A stretch of 64,000 nucleotides of DNA, taken from contig NZ_SSNL01000006.1 in the NCBI RefSeq assembly GCF_007004735.1, positions 124,001 through 188,000 on the forward strand, in the 5' to 3' direction. The notes beneath the pieces were generated by a model. That model had not been told where the DNA came from, searched no databases, and saw only the letters and a program-made list of their open reading frames with translations. The DNA comes from Salinigranum halophilum. GTDB lineage: Archaea; Halobacteriota; Halobacteria; Halobacteriales; Haloferacaceae. Both the position numbers and the translations under genes were made by a program. Shown here in pieces: positions 9,536 to 17,975 of this stretch (its first letter is position 1; every line of letters starts with the position of its first letter).

Positions 9536-10207
9536 TCACACACCGGGTCCGAGCGAGGCGATGTCGGCCCCGACGGTAGCGAGCGCGTCTGCCGGGTTCG
9601 GGTCGCTGTCCGCCAGATGCGTCCACTCGTGGTGGGGGACCCGGTCGAGGCGTTCGACGATGGCCTCCCGGTACGGACGGAACCCCGCATCGCCGCTCCC
9701 GTGGCCCTGCCAGACGTCGCGGACGACGGTCATCGAGTCGATTCGGACCTCGAGCCGCGTCGGTTCGTACCGCGTCAGGAGCTGGTCCACGCCGAGCGCG
9801 AGCGCGGCGTACTCGGCCGTGTTGTTCCCCGTGTTCGACCCGACCGGGCGGCCGAGACGGGCCAGCGTCTCCTCGTCCCCGTCGAGCAGGACGGCACCTG
9901 CCCCTGCCGGGCCGGGGTTCCCGCGCGAACTCCCGTCGGCGTACAGGACGGCCTCGACCTCCCGTCGGTTCGCCCGCCCCCGCAGTCGCTCGGGGTCGTC
10001 GGCCCCGTCGAGCACGCCTTCGAGCGCCTCGGTGAGTTCGCCCGACGTCGTTCCGGGGTCGAACAGCCCGCCGAACCCGGGGACGGCGTCGTCGATGGCG
10101 TCGATGGCCGGCGAGACCTCGTACCCGTACACCGCGAGCACGCGGTCCGTCAGGGCTGCGAGCGGCGACAGCGGCTCGTCGGGGACCGGTGCTGTCCGCG
10201 CCGTCAT
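9536..10207 (-). CDS. rnhA: Ribonuclease HI family protein
   Basis: Hydrolyses RNA in RNA/DNA hybrids. 223 residues: an 80-residue N-terminal extension of helices, then an RNase H fold. Catalytic residues are visible as D91 (YADGSSRGNPGP), E132 (NTAEYAAL), D157 (RIDSMTVV) and D207 (NPADALA). The haloarchaeal enzymes of this type lack the bacterial basic protrusion and carry an extra N-terminal part, as here. ATG 10207. Neighbours are mat downstream and the SprT-like gene divergently upstream, so no operon is implied. Confidence 0.9.
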   Translation of the reverse strand: MTARTAPVPDEPLSPLAALTDRVLAVYGYEVSPAIDAIDDAVPGFGGLFDPGTTSGELTEALEGVLDGADDPERLRGRANRREVEAVLYADGSSRGNPGPAGAGAVLLDGDEETLARLGRPVGSNTGNNTAEYAALALGVDQLLTRYEPTRLEVRIDSMTVVRDVWQGHGSGDAGFRPYREAIVERLDRVPHHEWTHLADSDPNPADALATVGADIASLGPGV

Positions 10208-10342
10208 CCCCCGTCTCCTCCCCCCAGTCGGCCGGCGGTCGTCATAGACGCCCTTGTCCTCGACGCCTCGTATCGGTGTCGATGCCCGCTGGAGAGCATT
10301 TAGGACCCCAGGAGCCGTCGCTCGGCTTGTGGCACCGAAACG

Positions 10343-10414
10343 CCCGACACGGACTCACCGCCCGACACCGACCCACCGCCCGACACGGACTCACCGACCG
10401 ACACCGACTCACCG
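10343..10414 (+). repeat. Tandem 18-bp repeat, four copies, before SprT-like gene
   Basis: Four consecutive 18-bp units start at 10343, 10361, 10379 and 10397; the first reads CCCGACACGGACTCACCG, and the copies differ at only a few positions. The unit is in frame with the downstream ATG at 10433 and would encode a Pro-Asp-Thr-Asp-Ser-Pro linker, but no start codon precedes it after the TAG at 10301-10303. Confidence 0.85.
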
Positions 10415-10432
10415 ACCGACCCCTCGACCCGT

Positions 10433-10957
10433 ATGACGGCCGGTCCCGATCCCGCGTCCTACCACATCGGCACCGACGCGACCGTCGAGGAGTTCCTCGC
10501 CGTCTCGAGAGTGTACGCGCGGGCGGTCGTCGACCACTACGGGCTGACGGCCGACGTCGACGACCTCGAGTGGGAGGTCAGCACGCGGGCCAAACGGCGA
10601 GCCGGTGCTGTGAAATCCCGTGCGGGCCGTCCGGAGACGGTCTCGCTCACGTGGGCGTATTTCCGGGCGAACGGCTGGGCGGCCGTGGCCGAGACCATCC
10701 GTCACGAACTCGTCCACGTCCACCTGCTGAACGAGCACGGTGACGGCTCGCACGGCGAGCGGTTCCGACGGCTCGCGGCGGACCTGCAGACGAACGTGCA
10801 CTGTGAGCGGTTCGTCGAGCCGCGGTGGTGGATCGTCTGTCAGTCGTGTGGCCAGCGCCTCGCCCGCTATCGGCGGTCGAAGCTCGTCAGGGACGTGGCG
10901 TCGTACCGCTGTGGCGACTGTGGCGGGACGCTCCGACGAACCGAGCCCGACGCCTGA
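10433..10957 (+). CDS. SprT-like zinc metalloprotein
   Basis: 174 residues. The zinc protease motif HELVH spans residues 91-95, with a further His in GSHGERF (H107) as likely third ligand. A C-terminal zinc ribbon has Cys at 136, 139, 160 and 163 (CQSCG, CGDCGG). This architecture is SprT/Spartan-like; eukaryotic Spartan degrades DNA-protein crosslinks, but the archaeal role is only inferred. ATG 10433 follows an in-frame 18-bp tandem repeat region without a start codon. The gene is divergent from rnhA. Codon use matches neighbours. Confidence 0.85.
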   Translation: MTAGPDPASYHIGTDATVEEFLAVSRVYARAVVDHYGLTADVDDLEWEVSTRAKRRAGAVKSRAGRPETVSLTWAYFRANGWAAVAETIRHELVHVHLLNEHGDGSHGERFRRLAADLQTNVHCERFVEPRWWIVCQSCGQRLARYRRSKLVRDVASYRCGDCGGTLRRTEPDA

Positions 10958-11029
10958 ATCCACACGGGGGCGGGACGGCCTCGTGACCCACGGGCGGGCA
11001 GTCCGCCACCACTCCCCGACGGCCGGGGG

Positions 11030-11494
11030 TCAGCGATGTCTCTCGAGCGTCTCGGGGTCCGTTCCCGCGGCGAGCCGCCGTGTCTCCAGCCTCGCGACGG
11101 CCTTGACCGCTCGCGCCCCGTCGATTCCGGGCGCGACGAACCGCGTCGCGTAGGGGTGGTCGTCCGCGATCGGCGTGCCGTCTCGGACGAGTGCGACCAG
11201 CCCCTCGAGCGCCGCGGCGACGTCGACACAGCTCCGATACCCGTCAGTGCTCTCGACGAGCAGGTGAGTCGTCTCACCGGGGGCGTCGGCGAGCGAGAGC
11301 ACGGCGTCGACCGGAACCCCCGTCCACGTGGCGGTGTGTCGAACCCCCGACGCGCAGGCGGTCGTGACGGTCCGCGCCGTCGAGGGGAGCGTGCGGACGA
11401 GGTCGGGGGTGAGTGAGACGCGTTCGTCGCCCACGACGGTCACCGGCTCCGCGAGCGAGGACACCGCGTCCACGTCGTCGCCTGCTGTCGCCAT
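11030..11494 (-). CDS. Small stand-alone sulfite-oxidase-fold (Moco-binding-like) protein
   Basis: 154 residues, without TAT or signal peptide. The central region resembles the molybdopterin-binding fold of the sulfite oxidase family: a Cys (C47 in TTACASGVRH) followed by TATWTGVPVDAVLSLA, and later DDHPYATRFVAPGIDG with the basic ending ARAVKAVARLE. C47 lies where the Mo-ligating Cys would be expected. It is much shorter than full sulfite oxidases and may bind cofactor or act as an accessory. It is the last gene of the leftward molybdoenzyme operon, 6 bp after mrp. Assignment of the fold is moderate; its role is inferred. Confidence 0.6.
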   Translation of the reverse strand: MATAGDDVDAVSSLAEPVTVVGDERVSLTPDLVRTLPSTARTVTTACASGVRHTATWTGVPVDAVLSLADAPGETTHLLVESTDGYRSCVDVAAALEGLVALVRDGTPIADDHPYATRFVAPGIDGARAVKAVARLETRRLAAGTDPETLERHR

Positions 11495-11500
11495 CGCGAC

Positions 11501-12586
11501 TCACCCGGACTCCCCGGTGGCGGTGACACCCGCCCCGCTGTTCGCCCGTTCGAGGCGGTGCAGCAGGCTGAGACTGTCGGCGACGTCCGCGGTCAGCTCC
11601 GCGACGGCGCGAGCGGTTTCCCCCTCGGCGAGGACGATGGGCCGGCCGTCGTCGCCGCCGTCGCGCACAGCCGGGTCGAGCGGGATGCCTCCGAGGAACG
11701 GCACGTCGGCGTCCGCCGCGAGGGCCTCGCCGCCGCCCTCGCCGAACACGTCGTGCGCACTGCCGCAGTCGGGACAGACGAACGACGACATGTTCTCGGC
11801 GACGCCGAGGACGGGCGTGCCGTACTCGGCGAACATCCGCATCGCACGGCGGGTGTCGTCGGTCGAGACGGCCTGCGGCGTGGTGACGACGACGGCCCCC
11901 GTGACCGGGAGTCGCTGCAGGATGGTCAGTTGCACGTCGCCCGTCCCCGGTGGCAGGTCGACGACGAGGTAGTCCAGCGGGCCCCAGGTGACGTCCTCGA
12001 AGAGGTCCGAGAGGACGTTGTGAGCCATCGGGCCCCGCCAGATGACGGGGTCGTCGTCGCCGACCAGGAGGCCGACGCTCATGACCGAGACGCCGAACGC
12101 CGACGGCGGCTCGATTCGTTCGTCGCCGTCGTCACCCGTGACGTCCGGGTCCTCGTCGACGCCGAGCATCCGGGGGACGTTCGGGCCGTACACGTCGGCG
12201 TCGAGGATGCCGACGCGCGCCCCGCGGTCTGCGAGGCCGGCCGCGAGATTCGTCGCGACGGTCGACTTCCCGACACCGCCCTTTCCGGACGCGACGGCGA
12301 CGACGTTCCGGACGTTCGGGAGGACGCTCCCGTCGGCACCGCCGCCGCCGGTCGCCCGGAGTTCGGGCGTGAACCCCAGCGACTCGGCGATGGCTCTGAC
12401 CTCGTCGGCGATGGCCGTCTCCGTCGGCGCGTGCGGGGTGTTCAAATCGAGGTCGATTCGCGCGCGGTCCGTCGACGCGTCGATGTCGACGTCGGTGACG
12501 AGGCCGGTCGAGACGACGTCGTCGCCGATGTCGGGGTCGGTCACGTCGCGGAGGCCGTCGATGAGCGTGGTGGATTCGTCAGTCAT
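11501..12586 (-). CDS. mrp: Mrp/ApbC (NBP35-like) P-loop ATPase, Fe-S cluster carrier
   Basis: 361 residues. Residues 1-80 are a MIP18/DUF59 domain (starting TTLIDGLRDVTDPDIGDD), followed by a ParA/MinD-type ATPase with deviant Walker A SGKGGVGKST (100-109), switch DADVYGPNVPRM and CPDC (C271, C274), which bridges an Fe-S cluster in homologues. Haloarchaea carry more than one Mrp. This copy overlaps the TorD-type gene by 4 nt, so it is translated with the molybdoenzyme operon and probably loads clusters into the Fe-S or catalytic subunit. ATG 12586 sits in that overlap; a longer frame upstream is Arg-rich and rejected. Confidence 0.9.
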   Translation of the reverse strand: MTDESTTLIDGLRDVTDPDIGDDVVSTGLVTDVDIDASTDRARIDLDLNTPHAPTETAIADEVRAIAESLGFTPELRATGGGGADGSVLPNVRNVVAVASGKGGVGKSTVATNLAAGLADRGARVGILDADVYGPNVPRMLGVDEDPDVTGDDGDERIEPPSAFGVSVMSVGLLVGDDDPVIWRGPMAHNVLSDLFEDVTWGPLDYLVVDLPPGTGDVQLTILQRLPVTGAVVVTTPQAVSTDDTRRAMRMFAEYGTPVLGVAENMSSFVCPDCGSAHDVFGEGGGEALAADADVPFLGGIPLDPAVRDGGDDGRPIVLAEGETARAVAELTADVADSLSLLHRLERANSGAGVTATGESG

Positions 12587-13389
12587 TGGTCTGTATCGAG
12601 GTCGGTCGCGGCTGTGGTCTCTGCACGGTTCGTCTCGTCGTCGGTCGTCGCCTCCGGTCCGTTGCCGGTCGTCGCCTCCGGCCCGCCGTCGGTGTCTGCC
12701 AGCGCGTGTCGGGCGTCCCACGCGACGAACGTGCGGGCGAGGCTGCTCAGCGCCGCGAACGCACCGACGGCCGCGTCACGCTCGCACACCGCCTCGTCGA
12801 ACGCGTCGAGCCACGAGAGCGCCTCGACGACCGACCGCTGCAGGTCGCGTCCCGCCGCGACGTCGGTCCCGTCGTCTCGACGCTCCGCCTCGTGTCGACA
12901 GAGCACGGCCTGGAACTCGAACACGGCGGCGACGTGGTCCGGGATGCCGTCGCCGCGCGTCGGCTCGAACCCGGTCCGGTCGTACAGCGCCGAGACCGTC
13001 GCGGCGGGCCGGCCGAGGAACTCGCCCGCCGTGCCGGCGTCGTGGTACGCCGAGGGCGAGTCGAACACTTCCGCGGGCTCGGTCGCGTGCGCCGACGCGA
13101 ACGGCGGGACGTACCGCTCGCCGGGCACGACGAACAGGTTGTCGTAGGCGAACGCGAACGCCTCGTCGCCCTCGAGGCTGTCGAGGGGGTCGCAGTCGAC
13201 CTGTCCGGGGAGCGTCGCGGCGAGACGGGCGAAGACGCCGTCGGCGTGCGCCTCGCGGAACGCGTCCACGTCGCCGTCGAAGACGGCCGCGAAGAGGTCG
13301 TACACGTCCGCCCGAGCGCGGGCGAACGCGACGGGGCCGGCGGCAGCGTCACCGTCGAGGGCGGCGTCGGCCGCCGGGTCGCGGCGCAT
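12583..13389 (-). CDS. TorD/DmsD family molybdoenzyme chaperone
   Basis: 268 residues, mostly helical. The N-terminal half shows features of redox enzyme maturation proteins: ARADVYDLFAAVF, AYDNLFVVPGERYVPP and the downstream SPSAYHDAG. These cytoplasmic chaperones bind the twin-arginine leader of a molybdoenzyme until the cofactor is inserted. Its ATG overlaps the stop of the catalytic subunit gene by one base and its stop overlaps mrp. The C-terminal 35 residues hold a small internal repeat (GGPEATTGNGPEATTDD) and are probably disordered. Its client is almost certainly the adjacent catalytic subunit. Confidence 0.85.
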   Translation of the reverse strand: MRRDPAADAALDGDAAAGPVAFARARADVYDLFAAVFDGDVDAFREAHADGVFARLAATLPGQVDCDPLDSLEGDEAFAFAYDNLFVVPGERYVPPFASAHATEPAEVFDSPSAYHDAGTAGEFLGRPAATVSALYDRTGFEPTRGDGIPDHVAAVFEFQAVLCRHEAERRDDGTDVAAGRDLQRSVVEALSWLDAFDEAVCERDAAVGAFAALSSLARTFVAWDARHALADTDGGPEATTGNGPEATTDDETNRAETTAATDLDTDQ

Positions 13390-16300
13390 CAGTGGCCACC
13401 CCCGTCGAGGCGCTCGACGTCGACGTACGCGTCGAACTGTGCGTTACTCCCTCCGACGAGGTCGCTGAGCCCCGTGTCGCCGAGGGCGGCGTCCAGCGGC
13501 TGGAGGTGGTTGACCGCGAAGCCGGCGTCGCGGCCCTTCGCCAGCCCCGCCTCGTCGTTCATCGGCTCGTCGAACTGGTACGGGGTGTGGCCGTCCTCGC
13601 CGGCCGGCCCTCGCGTCTCGCCGTCGATGGTTTCTGCGGTCGCTCCGTTCGCGTCGCGGCCCCAGCCCCACATCGTGCCGACGACCCCCGGACGGATGCC
13701 CGCGGTGACCATCGCGACGCCCTCGACGGTGCGCCGCCCGGCGTCGATTTCGATCCGGTCGCCGTTCTCGATGCCGCGTTCCTCGGCGTCCGCCGGGTTC
13801 ATCCACAGTGGGTTCTCCGGGCGGGTCTCTCGGAGCCACGGTGCGTTGGTCGTCCGGTGCATCCCCTGCGTGCGGGGCTTCCAGTTGATCAACTGCAGTG
13901 CTCGCTCTCCCTCCTCGGCGCTCCGGACGCCGACCTGGACGCTCCCGTCGTAGTGGCGGACGTCCTCGAGTTTCGGCAGCGGGTCGAACCGCTCGCCGGT
14001 GAACGAGTGCTTGCCGGTGGCGACGGCCTCGCTGTAGAAGTCGACGCGCGAGCCGAGTTTGTACCGCATGTGCTCGCCGTCGTAGGCGTTCGACGCCTCG
14101 CCGCCGCGTTCGGCGTGCGGGTAGTCGTGGCCGCGGTCGGCGTACGCGTCGGCGTAGTCGTCGACCGGTTCTTCGAACCGGCCGCCGCGGTTGAGCACCG
14201 TCACGACCTTTCGCCACTCCTCGGGGTCGACCGCGTCACGCCACGCGTCGAGGTCGAAGTGCTCGCCGAGGCCCTTCTCGTGTGACCGGCGGAACACCGC
14301 GCGTTCCTCGTCCGACGCGTCCGGCACCGGGTCGCGGTCGTAGGCGATGTTCGCGGCGAGTTTGACGTAGAAGTCCTCCGCGCGGTCGAGCGACCACAGG
14401 TCGCCGTCGGCGTCCGGAATCGCGTCCTCGCCGACGCCGGGGAGGTCGAGGCGTTTCCACAGGTCGACGAGGACGTCCTCGAACGGCCGGGCGTCGGGGA
14501 CGACCTTCACCGCGGGCTGGCTGATCTTCTCGTCGGCCAGCCGCTTGTTCGGGTACGTCCCGAAGTTCTCCCACCGTTCGAGGTAGGTCGGTTCGGGGAG
14601 GATGTAGTCGGCGTACTTGCTCGTCTCGCCGATGACCGTGTCGGAGGCGACGACCAGCGGAATCGTCTCGGGGTCGGCGAGGATGTCGGTGATGGCGTCG
14701 CCGCCGGCGACCGACATGACGTGGTTGTTCGAGTACGGCCGGATGAACAGCGCCTCGACGCCGTAGGGGTACTCGTCCGCGGCCGAGCCGTAGATCTCCT
14801 GGGTCTGCTGGGCGGGCGCGACGGGGAACCACGGCCGCTCGGCCGGGTAGCCGTCGTCGCGCTCGAACAGCGACGTGTCCTCGTAGTTCGTGCCGCCGCG
14901 GACGAGCGAGATGCCCCACGGCGCGTTGGCCTCGGGGACCGTCCCGAGTTCGTACCGCCCCGACATCGTCGCGTAGCCCGCGTACGGGGTGATCTGCCCG
15001 CCCTTCCAGTCGTAGTTGCCGATGAGGTGCTGGAGCGTCGCGATGGCGCGGGTGTTGTAGAAGCCGTTGGTGTGTTTGGCCGGCCCGCGGTACTGCATGA
15101 TGGCCGCGCGCTTGCCGTGGCTGGTGAACTCGTCGGCCACCTCCTCGACCGTCTCGACCGCCACACCGGCCATCTCGGCGTACTCCGCGACGGTGTGCTC
15201 GAAGACGCGCTCGCGGTAGAGGCTCCAGACGCTCCGGAGACGCTCGCCGTCGACCGTCACGTCGGCGTCGAGCACGCCCGTCTCGGTCTCGCTCGCCGGC
15301 CGGAGCGAGCCAGTCTCGCCGTCGACGACCACGAAGTCGTCGTCGCCGGCCGTCTCGGCGGTGACTGCGTCGAGGTCACCCACGCGGGCCTTCGGGCCGG
15401 CCTCGGCGTCGACGCGGACGAGGTGGGTCGCGTCCGACCACGTCGGTTCGTCGTCGGCCGCGGCCGCCGACTCGGCCGGGTTCGTGAGGTACGTCTCGTC
15501 GTGGCGGTCGTGTTCGATAATCCACCGCGCCATGCCGAGCGCGAGCGCGCCGTCCGCGCCGGGGTCGACCGGCACCCACTTTTCGCCCTTCTCGGCCGTC
15601 TTCGACAGCCGCGGGTCGACGACGTCCATCCGCATTCCCTCCTGGATGGCGTTGGTGAGCTTCGGAGCCAGCCACGTCGGCCCCTTGTTCGCCACCATCG
15701 GGTTCGTCCCCCACACCAGCATGTACTCGCACTCGTCGATGTCTGGGTACTGCCGCTTCTTCTTCGCCGCGTACGAGCGGACGTTGCCCATCACGCTGGA
15801 GAAGCCGCAGGTGCCGGCGTGGTGGAAGCTGTTGACCGACCCCAGCCCCTGTTTCCACAGGCGGGCGCGGATGAAGTTCCGCCGGAACCCGCCCACGTCG
15901 ACAAGCTGGTTGGCCTTCGGGCCGAGGTCCGGGTGGTCGGTGTCGATGAGGACGTCCTCGTACTTCTCGTCGAACGCCGACTTGGCCATCTCGCCCGACT
16001 GGACGGCGTCCCAGTCGGCCATCACCTCGTCTTTCGGGGCGTAGCCCCACAGCTCGCGGATGCCGGGATGGCCGAGGTCGTCGTCGCCCTCGGTAATCTC
16101 CTCGATGGCTTGCTCCCACGAGATGGTCTGCCACTCGCCGCTGCCGCGCGGGCCGACGCGCTTCATCGGCTTGCGCACCCGGTAGGTGTCGTACGCCGTC
16201 TGGATGCCGGCCTGCCCCTTCAGGCAGATGCGACCGCCACCGAGCGCCCAGCGCGACTCGGCGACGTCACCGCTGCCCTCGACGTCGCCGGTCGCCACGT

Positions 16301-16706
16301 CCTCGGGGTCGCTGCCGTACGGCACCTGGCCGAACGGCTGGCTGTTGAGGAACGAGTAGGGGTTCCCCGCGAGTTTCCGGATCAGCGAACTGTACTCGCC
16401 GGGGGCGTCGCCCCCGTCGATCTGGACCTTCACCGGGCAGAACGTGTTGCACTGCCCGCAGGTCGTGTGGATGACGTCGCTGGCGTCGTAGCTGTCGACG
16501 TCGGTGCCGTCGTAATGCTGCTGGGCGTCGGTCCAGAGGTCGGTCGTGTCGATGTCGACGGTCGCACTGCTGGCTGCGGCGACGACGCCGATGGTGCCGG
16601 CGGCCTTGACGAAGTCCCGGCGTGAGACCGAGAAGCCGTCCTCGGCGTCGCCGTCGCTGTCTGTGTCGGGGTCGGTACTGTCGGGATTCGACGGTTCTGA
16701 GCTCAT
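13389..16706 (-). CDS. TAT-exported molybdopterin oxidoreductase catalytic subunit (CISM family, substrate unknown)
   Basis: 1105 residues. A twin-arginine leader (SRRDFVKAAG, R29-R30) targets it to the outer face. A [4Fe-4S] site follows (C83, C86, C90 and C161; the 70-residue gap to the fourth Cys is long), then the molybdopterin core. A Cys near 300 in HAGTCGFSS is the likely Mo ligand, and the dinucleotide-binding C-terminal domain includes NPLWMNPADAEERGIENGD. Size, Cys ligand and B-C-A gene order resemble tetrathionate, polysulfide or arsenate reductases more than DMSO reductase, which uses Ser. The substrate cannot be decided from sequence. ATG overlaps the nrfD-type stop. Confidence 0.88.
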   Translation of the reverse strand: MSSEPSNPDSTDPDTDSDGDAEDGFSVSRRDFVKAAGTIGVVAAASSATVDIDTTDLWTDAQQHYDGTDVDSYDASDVIHTTCGQCNTFCPVKVQIDGGDAPGEYSSLIRKLAGNPYSFLNSQPFGQVPYGSDPEDVATGDVEGSGDVAESRWALGGGRICLKGQAGIQTAYDTYRVRKPMKRVGPRGSGEWQTISWEQAIEEITEGDDDLGHPGIRELWGYAPKDEVMADWDAVQSGEMAKSAFDEKYEDVLIDTDHPDLGPKANQLVDVGGFRRNFIRARLWKQGLGSVNSFHHAGTCGFSSVMGNVRSYAAKKKRQYPDIDECEYMLVWGTNPMVANKGPTWLAPKLTNAIQEGMRMDVVDPRLSKTAEKGEKWVPVDPGADGALALGMARWIIEHDRHDETYLTNPAESAAAADDEPTWSDATHLVRVDAEAGPKARVGDLDAVTAETAGDDDFVVVDGETGSLRPASETETGVLDADVTVDGERLRSVWSLYRERVFEHTVAEYAEMAGVAVETVEEVADEFTSHGKRAAIMQYRGPAKHTNGFYNTRAIATLQHLIGNYDWKGGQITPYAGYATMSGRYELGTVPEANAPWGISLVRGGTNYEDTSLFERDDGYPAERPWFPVAPAQQTQEIYGSAADEYPYGVEALFIRPYSNNHVMSVAGGDAITDILADPETIPLVVASDTVIGETSKYADYILPEPTYLERWENFGTYPNKRLADEKISQPAVKVVPDARPFEDVLVDLWKRLDLPGVGEDAIPDADGDLWSLDRAEDFYVKLAANIAYDRDPVPDASDEERAVFRRSHEKGLGEHFDLDAWRDAVDPEEWRKVVTVLNRGGRFEEPVDDYADAYADRGHDYPHAERGGEASNAYDGEHMRYKLGSRVDFYSEAVATGKHSFTGERFDPLPKLEDVRHYDGSVQVGVRSAEEGERALQLINWKPRTQGMHRTTNAPWLRETRPENPLWMNPADAEERGIENGDRIEIDAGRRTVEGVAMVTAGIRPGVVGTMWGWGRDANGATAETIDGETRGPAGEDGHTPYQFDEPMNDEAGLAKGRDAGFAVNHLQPLDAALGDTGLSDLVGGSNAQFDAYVDVERLDGGGH

Positions 16707-17971
16707 CAGTGATCACGCTCCAGTGGCGTCAGGGGCAGGAACTCCGCGCCGACGGTGTACATGAGGAGACCGACGGCGATCATCCCGACGCTCGTCAGCC
16801 ACTCGACGGCCGTCGGGAAGTACGACCCGTGCGGGAGGCCGTCCATCACCGGGAGAATCTGCGGCGGGACGACGATGTTGAAGCGCACGGCGATGATTCC
16901 GATGACGATACTCAGCCCGGCGACAGCGATGGGGCCCGGCTCCCGCCGCCACGAGCGCTTGCTCAGGATGACGAGCGGGAACAGCCAGCCGAGGCCGACC
17001 ATGAACCACCAGAACGACCACGACATCTCCCCGAAGAGGACGATGTTCCACGTCTCGACTTCGTGGGGGTGGAGGCTGGCGAGCGCGATGAGCGCCTCGA
17101 TGGCCGTCAGCGCGACGTCGACGACGACGAACCCCGCCATCAGCTTCCCGAGCAGTCCGAGCAGGTCCCGGTCGGTCGACTCGCCGTCGAACAGGCGCGT
17201 CCGGAGGACGTACAGGAGCGCGACCAGTGCCGTCCCCGAGACGACCGCCGAGATGACGAAGATGATGGGGAACAGCCCGCTGTTCCAGTAGGGCCGAGCC
17301 TTCGCCGTCGCGAAGAGCACCCCGGTGCCGCCGTGGACGAGGAAGATGGCCAGCGGGATGCCGAGGATGCCGACGCGCTTGAGCCACGTTCGGTCGGTCG
17401 CCGCCGCCTCGTCGCTCGTGTCCGTGCGGCCGAGCGTCAGGAGGCCACAGAGCCGCGCCCGCCAGCCGTCGGCGCGCTCGGCCACCCGGGCGAGGTCGAT
17501 GCGCATCGCGAGGTACAGTTCGGTCACGAGCACCGCGATGTACGCGACGTACGCGTGGACCTCCCACGACAGCGCCGAGGTGAACTGCCGGTAGAGGAAC
17601 GGGAAGTACATCCGGTCCATCCGCCCGAGGTCGGCCCAGACGAACAGCAACGCGACGTTCATGCTGATAATCGCCGCGAAGAGCGCGTCGCGGTCGACCC
17701 GGTGCATCCCCTCGAGTTCGAAGACGTTCGCGAGCGTGCTCACGAGGAACGCGCCCGCCGACAGCCCGACGAAGTAGATGTAGAAGGCGACCCACGCCCC
17801 CCACGGCGTCGTACTCGTCAGGTTGGTCGTCGCCATCCCGCCGTCGATGCGGAGCCACATCGCGTAGCCACCGACAGCTAAGAGGACGGCGAGGAATCCG
17901 TACCAGACCGTCCGGAGCCGGCCGTCGATGAATCCGGGGTCGTAGCGGAAGAGTGAGTGTTCGGTTGCCAT
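16706..17971 (-). CDS. nrfD: NrfD/PsrC family membrane quinol subunit
   Basis: 421 residues with eight to ten hydrophobic helices. Family features are TTPWGAWVAFYIYFVGLSAG early, WEVHAYVAYIAV in the middle and a final cluster of helices. NrfD/PsrC subunits anchor the complex and exchange electrons with menaquinone without haem. Start ATG 17971 lies 4 nt after the Fe-S subunit stop, with a GGAG ribosome site (17978-17981) inside the end of that gene. Its stop overlaps the catalytic subunit ATG. It completes a membrane-bound Fe-S/NrfD/molybdoenzyme complex. Confidence 0.9.
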   Translation of the reverse strand: MATEHSLFRYDPGFIDGRLRTVWYGFLAVLLAVGGYAMWLRIDGGMATTNLTSTTPWGAWVAFYIYFVGLSAGAFLVSTLANVFELEGMHRVDRDALFAAIISMNVALLFVWADLGRMDRMYFPFLYRQFTSALSWEVHAYVAYIAVLVTELYLAMRIDLARVAERADGWRARLCGLLTLGRTDTSDEAAATDRTWLKRVGILGIPLAIFLVHGGTGVLFATAKARPYWNSGLFPIIFVISAVVSGTALVALLYVLRTRLFDGESTDRDLLGLLGKLMAGFVVVDVALTAIEALIALASLHPHEVETWNIVLFGEMSWSFWWFMVGLGWLFPLVILSKRSWRREPGPIAVAGLSIVIGIIAVRFNIVVPPQILPVMDGLPHGSYFPTAVEWLTSVGMIAVGLLMYTVGAEFLPLTPLERDH

Positions 17972-17975
17972 GGTC

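Noticed and set aside
10301-10342. Canonical start codon that would bring the 18-bp repeats into the SprT-like protein
   Set aside because: No ATG, GTG or TTG occurs in frame between TAG 10301-10303 and the repeats.
14721-16625. Plus-strand open frame of 634 codons across the molybdoenzyme gene
   Set aside because: Antisense shadow of the catalytic subunit; Arg/Val/Asp pattern without domains, while the minus strand has full family motifs.
13389-16706. Calling the catalytic subunit DmsA (DMSO reductase)
   Set aside because: The likely Mo ligand is Cys rather than Ser and the gene order is B-C-A, so the substrate is left open.
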